From CAJXII01 sp965242915 (GTDB lineage: Bacteria > Campylobacterota > Campylobacteria > Campylobacterales > Arcobacteraceae), in assembly GCA_965242915.1 (NCBI GenBank), contig CBDETN010000027.1:372001-436000 (forward strand): a stretch of 64,000 nt of DNA, in the 5' to 3' direction. The notes beneath the pieces are model-generated. The model was not told where the DNA came from. It did not search any database and was given only the letters and a program-made list of their open reading frames with translations. The first letter of the stretch is position 1. Each line of letters opens with the position of its first letter. The position numbers were made by a program, and so were the translations under genes. This document shows, in pieces, positions 28,518 to 36,744 of this stretch.

Positions 28518-28693
28518 GTTTTGCCTTTTTCCTTAGAGTAAACTGTAAGTAAAAAGTTTTGACTTAATTTATTAGTTATGCTGTAATTCTTTTGATTAGT
28601 GTTATTAAGTTCAATTTCTACTGTATATCCATTATTTTCTAATGTTTCTACAATTTTACTTCTATCAAGTCCTAAATCTCTAAAATTACCCAT
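28518..28693 (-). pseudogene. rnlA: RnlA-type toxin, N-terminal part (split by an IS element)
   Basis: The start is ATG at 28693, with GAGGGG 7 bases upstream. The longer frame starting at 28750 has no such site. The piece reads MGNFRDLGLDRSKIVETLEN and runs to YSKEKGK, where the IS begins. After excising the IS and one GTTT duplicate, the frame continues TTLKIDNDSDKIGD, a stop, then VCKLISTN. It is the N-terminal repeated-fold domain of the toxin, judged by position and size. Confidence 0.68.
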
Positions 28694-28978
28694 TAAAACA
28701 CCCCTCATCCTATTTTTACCTATTATATCTATATTTGAATAAATAAACAAATATGGATATGATAAAATACTATCTAAAATAAATAGCTAATTCATTTTAG
28801 CTTTTTGTAGAATAATTAAAAATAAATTTTTTATGGGTTAATTTTGTTCCAAAATTGGGCTATAAACGGACAAGCTTTGAAGATTATCCGTATGTGTTAA
28901 AATGTTAGATGTGTCTTTATATGGTACTTTATGTATATTTCTATTTTGTCAAACAAAATATGTCATTTTGTAATGCTT

Positions 28979-29827
28979 TTATAAAATTCTATTAAAGTTC
29001 AATTTATAATATTTTTTAGAAATATAGCTTTCATAAATCTTTATATCTTTTAAATTTGGATTATGTTTTATAATGTCGGTAATTTTCTTTTTATTATCAC
29101 CTATATTACATCCAAGATAAATAGCTTTTATCATACTTGCAGGAAATTTTTCTAAGTATAAATTATTTTTATTTAAACCTATTTTTTCAAGTGGCATAAT
29201 CATCCTATATTCGTATTCATATTTCCACTCTTTACTTTTTGTAAATAATGTAGATTGTTTATCAATTGTATATAAACATTCACTTGGTCTATTTTCATTA
29301 TAATCTACTTTTTTTAAATAAATTTCATTTTCTATATTTTCTTTATTTATATAAGTTCTAGTTTTAAAAAAATCATTTTTATAGTCAAATTGAATAATAA
29401 AACCTTTGTGTGAATTTGCATAATGAGCCCACATTAAAAGACTATTTACTTTAGTAGTTAAAGATAATAACCCGATTTTATCATTCATCTTTTTATTCAA
29501 TTTATTATTAATAATCTTCTTACATCTTTGGTTATTTATCATATCTATTAGTATCTTATCATTTACATCTAAAGTAATATTATTAAATCTTATTTGAAAC
29601 ATACCACTTTTTTTATATAACTCACAATATTCTTCTGGTACTCTACAATTTAACATTGTTTTAAAATCATCAATATTATTAGCAATTTTACTTATATAAG
29701 GTTTTAATTCAAATGGGTCATTAAAATTTTTTGCTTGAGTAAATTTAATTAAATTATCTTCGAGAATACTCTCAATAATAGTATCAGCATTTTCATCCTC
29801 AATACTTATATATTTATAAAGTTTCAT
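28979..29827 (-). CDS. DUF2971 family protein
   Basis: 282 residues with the DUF2971 signature elements: LYKYISIED near the start, TQAKNFNDPFELKP, LLMWAHYANSHKGFIIQFDY, KEWKYEYEYRMI, and AIYLGCNIG near the end. The biochemical role of the family is not established, but members recur in defence islands. Here it stands alone at the edge of the rnlAB region. The invariant His-Tyr-Ala...His-Lys-Gly and Glu/Arg residues are present, so it looks intact. Confidence 0.75.
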   Translation of the reverse strand: MKLYKYISIEDENADTIIESILEDNLIKFTQAKNFNDPFELKPYISKIANNIDDFKTMLNCRVPEEYCELYKKSGMFQIRFNNITLDVNDKILIDMINNQRCKKIINNKLNKKMNDKIGLLSLTTKVNSLLMWAHYANSHKGFIIQFDYKNDFFKTRTYINKENIENEIYLKKVDYNENRPSECLYTIDKQSTLFTKSKEWKYEYEYRMIMPLEKIGLNKNNLYLEKFPASMIKAIYLGCNIGDNKKKITDIIKHNPNLKDIKIYESYISKKYYKLNFNRIL

Positions 29828-29920
29828 CTTCTATTCTCTCTTGAAATATTTTTACACAATCCATACATTAATATCTTTTATATAAATATGTTTTGAAGAA
29901 CAATATTTTGCATATTATTT

Positions 29921-30454
29921 TTACTTAGCCTTAGGTCTAAATACTTTTATAATTTCTTCATCACACTCCATAAATGGTTGTTCCATCAAATCTAAACAAT
30001 ATGGAATAGCAGGAAATACTGCATCAAGACACTCTCTTATTGACTTTGGTTTACCCGGTAAATTTACTATTAAAGTATTTTTTCGTAAGCCCGCTGTTTG
30101 TCGTGAAAGAATTGCAGTTGGTACAAATTTAAGTGACTCTTGTCTCATCAATTCACCAAATCCAGGCATCATCCTGTCACATACATTTTCAGTCGCTTCG
30201 GGTGTTACATCTCTTTTAGATGGTCCCGTTCCTCCTGTAGTAACTATCAAACTACAATTTAATTCATCTGCCATTTTAATCATAGTAGCTTCTATGATAT
30301 CTTGCTCGTCAGGTATCACTTCATATATCTCTTCCCAAGGAGATATTAAATATTCATCAAGTGTTTCAATAATTGCTTTTCCACTTAAATCATCATATAT
30401 CCCTGCACTTGCTCTATCACTTACTGTTATTATTCCTATCTTACTTTTTTCCAT
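29921..30454 (-). CDS. mog: Molybdopterin adenylyltransferase
   Basis: A 177-residue MogA/MoaB-fold protein with IGIITVSDRASAGIYDDLSG at the start, the VTTGGTGPSKRDVTPEA phosphate loop and LPGKPKSIRECL. MogA adenylates molybdopterin before molybdenum insertion, the cofactor needed by periplasmic nitrate reductase and formate dehydrogenase. Its ATG and the TAA of the upstream esterase gene share one base, giving coupling in a leftward operon. Confidence 0.9.
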   Translation of the reverse strand: MEKSKIGIITVSDRASAGIYDDLSGKAIIETLDEYLISPWEEIYEVIPDEQDIIEATMIKMADELNCSLIVTTGGTGPSKRDVTPEATENVCDRMMPGFGELMRQESLKFVPTAILSRQTAGLRKNTLIVNLPGKPKSIRECLDAVFPAIPYCLDLMEQPFMECDEEIIKVFRPKAK

Positions 30455-30981
30455 TATAATATATGTCCTTTATTTTTTATATAATACACTTCAGAAAATT
30501 TCAGAAAAAATTCCAAAGCTTTATTGCTGTCTATTATCTTATCTTCCGCACCTAAATATACTTCTATATTTATACCTTTATCAACTATTTTTTGCAACTT
30601 TTTTTCATCCCAATTATAATTAAGTAAATCTTCCAAATCTTCAACTGTTCCCATTTTAAAATAATTACTTTTTTCCTCTTGGCTCATTCCACAATTATTT
30701 AAAAAATTATCACAATAAGTTTGACAGTCTTTTTTAAAATACATCAGTTGCATTCGTTTATATTTAGTATCTTTATCATTACACATTCCATCGGAATTTG
30801 ATTTACTAAAATATGATGGCGAAAACAATTGTAAAGTATCTATTCTAGTCTGAGCATTTAAAGTATATTCAAGAGCTTTTTGAGCTCCAAAACTAAATCC
30901 ACTGATTGTAAAATCAGTTTCAGTCAAATACTGCTTGAAAAGTTCTTTTTCGTTATCTAAAGAAAATCCACTAAAATACAA
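30454..30981 (-). CDS. bioV: BioV-type pimeloyl-ACP methyl ester esterase
   Basis: A short alpha/beta hydrolase of 175 residues with the nucleophile elbow GFSFGAQ, an acid in LGAEDKIID and the His of NKGHIL at the very C-terminus. BioV is the Campylobacterota-specific enzyme that releases pimeloyl-ACP from its methyl ester, ending the first stage of biotin synthesis; length and motif placement fit. It overlaps the upstream AAA ATPase gene by 11 bases and the downstream mog gene by one. Confidence 0.82.
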   Translation of the reverse strand: MYFSGFSLDNEKELFKQYLTETDFTISGFSFGAQKALEYTLNAQTRIDTLQLFSPSYFSKSNSDGMCNDKDTKYKRMQLMYFKKDCQTYCDNFLNNCGMSQEEKSNYFKMGTVEDLEDLLNYNWDEKKLQKIVDKGINIEVYLGAEDKIIDSNKALEFFLKFSEVYYIKNKGHIL

Positions 30982-32434
30982 CTACTTCATCCTTTAAAAG
31001 TGTTGCTTTTAATTTTAAAATTTCATCTTTGTTTGTACTTATTTTTTCTTGTAATTTAGATTTTATATTTTGTAATAAATTTTGAGAAGATGTTGCCATA
31101 TCATATTTTTCTACCATAGCAGCAGCTTTCATTTTAGCTTCTTTTATTTCACTTTCAAAAACAACATAAGGTTCATTTAATAAAACTTCAACCCCAATAC
31201 TACCAGCAAGATTATTTGTAATTTGATTTTCCAATTGTGTTTTAGACGGATAAATTAAATCTTTACTACTAATACCCTCATCAAATAATTGAACTTTTGA
31301 TTTTGAAATATATGCTTTAGCTGCCTGATAAGTAGCAAGTATATTTTTTTCATCTTCACTTAAAAAGTAATGTTCTTTTTTACCAAACTGAATTTTTCGC
31401 TTAGCAGTATCAATATCTTCATCAACTATAGTAGTTCCATCTCTTTTAATCATATTTAATAAAGCTTCATTAACAAGTGTAGCCAGTGCTGCACTGCTAA
31501 ATCCGCTTGTATCACTTGCTAATTTTTCTAATTCAAAATCAGTTTTTTTACCTTTTAAATAAAGTTTTAATATCTCTTCTCTATCCTTTCTTGATGGTAA
31601 AGTTAAAAATACCCTTCTATCAAATCTTCCAGCACGAAGAAGTGCTTCATCTAAAACTTCAATTTTATTAGTTGCTGCTATTACTATAACTCCACTATTC
31701 CCATCAAATCCATCCATTTGAGTTAAAAGCTCATTTAAAGTAGCTTCTCTCTCATCATTAGATCCCATTCCTCTGGCTTTTCCAACAGCATCAATCTCAT
31801 CAATAAAAATAATTGAAGGTGCTTTTGCTTTTGCAGCATTAAAAAGTTCTTTAACTCTTTTAGCCCCCATACCTACATAGATATGAACAAAACTAGCCCC
31901 GCTTTGATAGAAAAATGAAACATTTGCCTCACCAGCCATTGCTCTTGCAATTAAAGTTTTACCAACTCCGGGAGGTCCTACAAGTAATACTCCTTTTGGC
32001 AAAGTTACATCATATTTTTTATATTTTTTAGGATTATTTAAAAAGTCAACTATCTCTTCAAGTTCCTCTTTTATTTGACTAATTCCTGCAACATCTTTAA
32101 AAGTAATATTTGATGTCACTGCTTGAATTGCACTGCTATTTACAGTTGATAGCTCTTCTTGTCTTACTTCACTTTTTTCTAACTCTTCTTGGAATTTATT
32201 TTTAGGGACAATTGCTTGTATTTTTGTTTTATATTTTTGTAAAGCAAATGCCAATCCCATTAAAATAAATAAAAATATCACACCAATATAATAACTTCCA
32301 CTTTGCATAGCATTATCACTTTTTATTAATACATAAATAAATAATACCGTTAAAACAATAGCAGAAATACCCATCATTTTTAAATTCTTATCATTCTTTT
32401 CTTGATCTTCTTTATTATTTAAATTCAGAAACAT
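30971..32434 (-). CDS. FtsH-like membrane AAA ATPase without a protease active site
   Basis: Two N-terminal membrane helices (residues 20-70) precede a full AAA domain: Walker A GPPGVGKTLIARAM, Walker B IIFIDEIDAVG, and the second region of homology ATNKIEVLDEALLRAGRFDRR. The following domain aligns with the FtsH peptidase, but where HEAGH should stand it reads TYQAAKAY. The zinc-binding His pair is absent, and the protein is shorter than active FtsH (487 versus about 640 residues). It may act as an unfoldase or adaptor. It overlaps mtaB upstream by 20 bases. Confidence 0.85.
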   Translation of the reverse strand: MFLNLNNKEDQEKNDKNLKMMGISAIVLTVLFIYVLIKSDNAMQSGSYYIGVIFLFILMGLAFALQKYKTKIQAIVPKNKFQEELEKSEVRQEELSTVNSSAIQAVTSNITFKDVAGISQIKEELEEIVDFLNNPKKYKKYDVTLPKGVLLVGPPGVGKTLIARAMAGEANVSFFYQSGASFVHIYVGMGAKRVKELFNAAKAKAPSIIFIDEIDAVGKARGMGSNDEREATLNELLTQMDGFDGNSGVIVIAATNKIEVLDEALLRAGRFDRRVFLTLPSRKDREEILKLYLKGKKTDFELEKLASDTSGFSSAALATLVNEALLNMIKRDGTTIVDEDIDTAKRKIQFGKKEHYFLSEDEKNILATYQAAKAYISKSKVQLFDEGISSKDLIYPSKTQLENQITNNLAGSIGVEVLLNEPYVVFESEIKEAKMKAAAMVEKYDMATSSQNLLQNIKSKLQEKISTNKDEILKLKATLLKDEVVVF

Positions 32435-33674
32435 TTATATTCTCCTCTACTTTATAATCATTTATCTCAATCCAATTACCTATCAAATTTATATCACTTT
32501 TAACTTCTATTTTATTAAAGAATTGATCGTAACCTGTATATATATTATCTTTTTGTGACTCAATTAATACTTCTAAAGGCTGTTTATTTTCTCTAAATAT
32601 TTTATTTTTATCTTCTACTATTTTTGTAAGCTCTTGTGCTCTTTGTTTTGATAAATTACCGTCAACTTGATTTTTCATAAAAACACTTGCAGTTCCATCT
32701 CGTTTACTGTATGTAAATTGATGCAGATGAGTTAAAGGAAATTTTTTAAGATTATCCATAGCTTCCTCCCACAACTTATCAGTTTCCCCGGGATGTCCAA
32801 CAATATAATCAGTACCTAAAGCATAACCCTTTAAAGCCAAACTTTCAAAAAGTTCTAAATCTTTTTTAACACTGTTTCTTCGATTCATAAGTTTAAGCAT
32901 ATCAGCACTTGTATGCTGTAAAGCAATATGAAGATGTTTACCCATCCAAGGCTCACTCAAAATCTCTTTAAACTCGTCAGTTATTTGAATAGGCTCAACA
33001 CTTCCTAACCTAATTCTTCGTACCCCTCTAATCATTGAAATCTTTTTAAGTAAGGCAGCCAGTCCATCATTTGTGCTAATACCTTTCCCGAAGCTTCCTA
33101 TATTTGTACCCGTTAAAATAAATTCACCAAAACCATTTGAAGCTAATGTAGTAATCTGTTTTAAAATATGAGACTCATCATAACTTCTCGCATTTCCACG
33201 AACGGCAGGAATAATACAATAACTACAACTAAAATCACATCCCTCTTGTATTTTAACAAATGCCCTGCTTTTTCCAACCATTTTTTCAATTATAGTTTCA
33301 TCTATGTGCTTTAAATCGCCTGCTTCAAAAAATCGTGTATCATTTTTTAGAAGTGTATTGATTTTCTCTTTTTCACTGTGTCCAAAAAGTGCATCTATTT
33401 TATTATCTTTAAATAAACTCTCACCTTTTGTCCATACACCACAACCTGTAAATATTACTCGTGGATCTTTTGGTAGCTTTTTAAGTGAATTTATATAATT
33501 CCTAGCGGTACTGTCAGCACTGTTTGTAACAGTACAAGAATTGATTACAACTATATCAGCATCACTTTCATCTAAAGTATTTTCAAAATCTTTTAGTTTA
33601 GTCATCATAACTTGTGTATCAAATACATTTGTACGACAACCGAAGGTTTTAAAATATACTTTTTGTTTTTGCAT
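32415..33674 (-). CDS. mtaB: tRNA threonylcarbamoyladenosine methylthiotransferase
   Basis: A 419-residue radical-SAM methylthiotransferase. The N-terminal domain has the three cluster Cys (FGCRTN, NSCTVTN, TGCG), the radical-SAM motif is EGCDFSCSYCIIP, and a short TRAM-like tail ends the protein. The FGCRTN form and size favour MtaB, which converts t6A37 to ms2t6A37 in tRNAs reading A-starting codons, over MiaB. It lies 2 bases downstream of the adenine methyltransferase gene, so it may be cotranscribed with the restriction operon. Confidence 0.88.
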   Translation of the reverse strand: MQKQKVYFKTFGCRTNVFDTQVMMTKLKDFENTLDESDADIVVINSCTVTNSADSTARNYINSLKKLPKDPRVIFTGCGVWTKGESLFKDNKIDALFGHSEKEKINTLLKNDTRFFEAGDLKHIDETIIEKMVGKSRAFVKIQEGCDFSCSYCIIPAVRGNARSYDESHILKQITTLASNGFGEFILTGTNIGSFGKGISTNDGLAALLKKISMIRGVRRIRLGSVEPIQITDEFKEILSEPWMGKHLHIALQHTSADMLKLMNRRNSVKKDLELFESLALKGYALGTDYIVGHPGETDKLWEEAMDNLKKFPLTHLHQFTYSKRDGTASVFMKNQVDGNLSKQRAQELTKIVEDKNKIFRENKQPLEVLIESQKDNIYTGYDQFFNKIEVKSDINLIGNWIEINDYKVEENINVSEFK

Positions 33675-33676
33675 AA

Positions 33677-34681
33677 TTAATTTTTCTCCAAAATATGAAG
33701 GTATTCAAAAGTTTTATCTGCTTTGTGATTTCTATTTTCTGTTTTATCTGCTTTAAATCTTTGATATTCTTTTGTTTCTAAACTATATTTCCCATATCTT
33801 TTCATAATTATTTCAACATCAGATTTGCTCATTAATCCCTCATTGTTGTAACTTAAAAATATATATTTAAATTTTGCATTTTTTATTAAATCTTCAAAAC
33901 TATTATGTACTTCACCTTTTTTACAATAATCTGAACGATTGTATTCTCTTAATCCTGTTTTACCCTTTGGGATAAAATTATCATATTTAGTAATTGTGTT
34001 TAATATATGATAATTAGAACTATATTGTCTTTGATTATATGGTGGGTCTAAATATAGAATATCTCCACTTATTTGCTTTATTAATTCATTGCTATCCATA
34101 TTAAAAACTTGATGGAAATTATCATTTTCTATAAAATGAGCAGGTTGTAAAATTAATTCTTTTGAAGCAGATTTTTTAATATGTTTTAAAAATGCACCAT
34201 AAACAGAAGCTGTATTTGCAATTTTATCAGCACTTTCAAGAAGTGAAGCTAATAAAAAATAATATAAATTAGAATTAATTTTATTATTATTTTTCCACTC
34301 TTTTATTTTAGTTCTAATAGTATCTATTTTCTTACCATTTTCATCATTGAAATATTGTCGTTCACTTCCGCTACCCATACAATAATTTTGATATATAAAT
34401 CCATTATCAATTAAAGGTAAATTATTTAGCTCTTCTATATATTTTTCTTTATCAATTATACTTTCATGATTTTCAATATAATTTTTATTTAATATATAAC
34501 TATAATGTTCTAAATCATTACTTATCACTTGTTTTACTTCTTTTTTAAAAGTTCTTCCAACTATTCCAGTACCTGCAAATATATCACAAAAAACTTTTTG
34601 AGATAAATCATTACCTACTACTTTTTTAACTTCTTCTTGTATCCAAGAAGATAATTTAAATTTTGAACCTATATAATTCAT
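33677..34681 (-). CDS. D12-class adenine DNA methyltransferase
   Basis: 334 residues with the N-terminal MNYIGSKFKL and DIFAGTGIVG S-adenosylmethionine loop and the catalytic DPPY motif in ILYLDPPYNQRQY. Methylation of N6-adenine is therefore predicted. It overlaps the XRE regulator gene by 4 bases and is the last of five leftward genes that look like a type II restriction-modification system. A second, different methyltransferase starts the operon. Confidence 0.88.
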   Translation of the reverse strand: MNYIGSKFKLSSWIQEEVKKVVGNDLSQKVFCDIFAGTGIVGRTFKKEVKQVISNDLEHYSYILNKNYIENHESIIDKEKYIEELNNLPLIDNGFIYQNYCMGSGSERQYFNDENGKKIDTIRTKIKEWKNNNKINSNLYYFLLASLLESADKIANTASVYGAFLKHIKKSASKELILQPAHFIENDNFHQVFNMDSNELIKQISGDILYLDPPYNQRQYSSNYHILNTITKYDNFIPKGKTGLREYNRSDYCKKGEVHNSFEDLIKNAKFKYIFLSYNNEGLMSKSDVEIIMKRYGKYSLETKEYQRFKADKTENRNHKADKTFEYLHILEKN

Positions 34682-34896
34682 TTTTTATTCTCACTTTTAA
34701 CTTCAATAATTTCTAAAGGATTAACACCTAAAAAATTAGCTAATTCTATTACATTGCTTTTTATTGGATTAAACTTATCTGATAAAATATTAGATAATTG
34801 ATTTTTGGATATTCCTAACATTTCAGCCAATTCTGTTTGTGTATTTATTTCTTTTTTTGCCATAAGCTCTTTTACCTTAAATTTATTAATATTCAA
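34678..34896 (-). CDS. XRE-family regulator, probable controller protein of the R-M operon
   Basis: A 72-residue single helix-turn-helix protein (TQTELAEMLGISKNQLSNIL). Small free-standing XRE proteins between restriction and modification genes usually act as C proteins that time expression of the nuclease relative to the methylase. It follows the nuclease gene by 53 bases and overlaps the D12 methylase start. Confidence 0.82.
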   Translation of the reverse strand: MNINKFKVKELMAKKEINTQTELAEMLGISKNQLSNILSDKFNPIKSNVIELANFLGVNPLEIIEVKSENKK

Positions 34897-34949
34897 AATT
34901 ATAACCTATAAAAACTTAAAATACAAATATTTTATTAACTTAATCAAAA

Positions 34950-35615
34950 TTAATTATTAACTTTCTTATTTAATTCTTCTCTCCATTTGTATGGGTCATA
35001 CCAAAAACAACCTACACAACCATTTTGATCTGTTGCTGTTTCTCCATTCCAATTCTTATCTCCTTCATACCAAAAATAAATACCTGGAAAATTACCTCTA
35101 ACATTTTCTTTAACACATTTTTCACATTGTCTTGATTTTAGTAAATTATTACTTCTTGTTAATAATATAAATTTTGATTTAATTTCTTCATTGGTCATAG
35201 AACTTTGATTCTCTTCTTCGTTACCTTCCCATCTAATTTGTGGAAATTTATGATCTACTTCTAATTCTCGTGGTGAAAATTCTCTTAGAAATAATGCTTC
35301 TTCATTATTATAAAGGTTTTTTATTTTTCTAGCTAAATATTGAGAAATTCCTGAACGACTTTTTGTTTCTTCTTTTATTTCTAATGACAGTAATTTTCTA
35401 TGTACAGTTTTGATATCACAGGTAGAACATTGTATTGTTTTATACCAATTATCATTAAATTTATCTAATTGTATACCTTTTTCCTGTCTCCATACTTGCC
35501 ATGTCTTAGCCTGTCCAGATTTTAATTCACATTTTGTACAATGCCAATCTAAATCTTTTAATATTTCCCAATCGTGGTGTGATGTTGTCTCAATTTTAAA
35601 TGGATTATTTGTCAT
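34950..35615 (-). CDS. HNH restriction endonuclease
   Basis: The ATG at 35615 (MTNNPFKIE) is preferred to a start six codons upstream. The protein has an N-terminal Cys-x2-Cys pair (WHCTKCELK) and another (CSTCDIKT), and the core ELEVDHKFPQIRWEG, an HNH Asp-His, with a downstream Asn in TRSNNLLKSRQCEKC. A final Cys-rich region contains FYWYEGD-like and CVGCFWYDPYKW elements. Its position between two methyltransferases makes a type II restriction enzyme the best reading; the recognition site cannot be told. It overlaps the upstream small gene by 11 bases. Confidence 0.78.
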   Translation of the reverse strand: MTNNPFKIETTSHHDWEILKDLDWHCTKCELKSGQAKTWQVWRQEKGIQLDKFNDNWYKTIQCSTCDIKTVHRKLLSLEIKEETKSRSGISQYLARKIKNLYNNEEALFLREFSPRELEVDHKFPQIRWEGNEEENQSSMTNEEIKSKFILLTRSNNLLKSRQCEKCVKENVRGNFPGIYFWYEGDKNWNGETATDQNGCVGCFWYDPYKWREELNKKVNN

Positions 35616-35862
35616 TATCTGTATTAAACCCATTTACTCTTACTTTAAGAAGAGGTCTACCTTTACTTTTTACATATTCTTTTTCTACAATATAGTTTTC
35701 AGCTAAATCAGATTTATTTCTAGACCAACTACTCCCATTAGTAACATTAAGTTCCTCATATCCTACAGGTGTATTTTTAACATCTATCCATGCAGATACT
35801 CCATTTTTATCTGGACTTGCTAATTTTATAAATAATTTTCCTAATCTTTTATCTGTTCCCAT
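35605..35862 (-). CDS. Small protein of unknown function in the R-M operon
   Basis: The start MGTDKRLGKLFIK has GGAG 8 bases upstream; the longer frame does not. The 85-residue product contains WSRNKSDLAENYIVEKEYVK and ends in a basic stretch. I do not recognise a family. It starts 2 bases from the end of the upstream methylase gene and overlaps the nuclease gene, so it belongs to the operon and may be a specificity or inhibitor subunit; that is speculation. Confidence 0.6.
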   Translation of the reverse strand: MGTDKRLGKLFIKLASPDKNGVSAWIDVKNTPVGYEELNVTNGSSWSRNKSDLAENYIVEKEYVKSKGRPLLKVRVNGFNTDNDK

Positions 35863-35863
35863 T

Positions 35864-36661
35864 TTAAAACTCCTTTTTAAAAACATGAATATATTCATGT
35901 TTAAATATATAATAATCGCTATTCAAAGCTCTATACCTCCAAATACCACCAACACCAAGCTTTCCACGATTACCTTCAATATTTTTTATAATAGTACCTT
36001 TTAATTTTACCTTAAAATTTCTTTTTATCATATCCATACAATAAAATCCAAGTGGAATCACTTCACTATTTTTATAAATATCACCAATAACGATAGCAAA
36101 ATATCTACCTTTATCCAAATGTTTTAAAGTATTTTCACAAATAATTTTAAACTTTTTTACAAATTCATTGATATTATCAATTTGAGATAAATCACTTTCA
36201 TTTTGTGTAAATTTTACTATATCCATATAGGGTGGATGCATAAGTACAAATTGTACATTTTTAGAACTGTACTTCTTGTTTGCATTTTCTATATTTTCAT
36301 CTACTTGTAAACTATCTAATGAATTGCAATTATTTATATAAAAATTATCTTTATAGTTTCCATCATTCATACTTGTATTTACATAATCTAACATTTCAGG
36401 ATTTATATCAAATCCTACATATTTACGATTTAATTTTTCACACTCAAAAAGTGTTGTACCACTTCCCATAAATGGTTCTAGTATTATGTCATTTTCTTTT
36501 GTGTATCTTCTGATTAATTGGTTTGGTATTTGAGGTATAAAATTGCCATGATAAACATTTTTATGCTTACCACTTTTATCCCTTTCCTTTATTATCCAAA
36601 GAGAATCAGTATTTATATCTAACTCTTTCCAGTTATCCAAATTTAAATCATTATATTTCAT
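35864..36661 (-). CDS. DNA methyltransferase of the beta class (N4-cytosine or N6-adenine)
   Basis: 265 residues with the catalytic PPY motif first (VLMHPPYMDIVKF is in the middle of the chain) and the S-adenosylmethionine motif EPFMGSGTTLFECEKLNRK. The GFDINPEM strand follows it. Position +1 before PPY is His rather than Asp or Ser, an unusual form. Two methylases of different class in one system usually mean an asymmetric recognition site whose strands are modified separately. It begins the five-gene operon. Confidence 0.8.
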   Translation of the reverse strand: MKYNDLNLDNWKELDINTDSLWIIKERDKSGKHKNVYHGNFIPQIPNQLIRRYTKENDIILEPFMGSGTTLFECEKLNRKYVGFDINPEMLDYVNTSMNDGNYKDNFYINNCNSLDSLQVDENIENANKKYSSKNVQFVLMHPPYMDIVKFTQNESDLSQIDNINEFVKKFKIICENTLKHLDKGRYFAIVIGDIYKNSEVIPLGFYCMDMIKRNFKVKLKGTIIKNIEGNRGKLGVGGIWRYRALNSDYYIFKHEYIHVFKKEF

Positions 36662-36744
36662 TCTTTAGCCTTTTTTAACGATATAATACTAAAAAAACTA
36701 ATTTAATTCTAAAAACATTACAAATTGACATATTTTTCATATCT

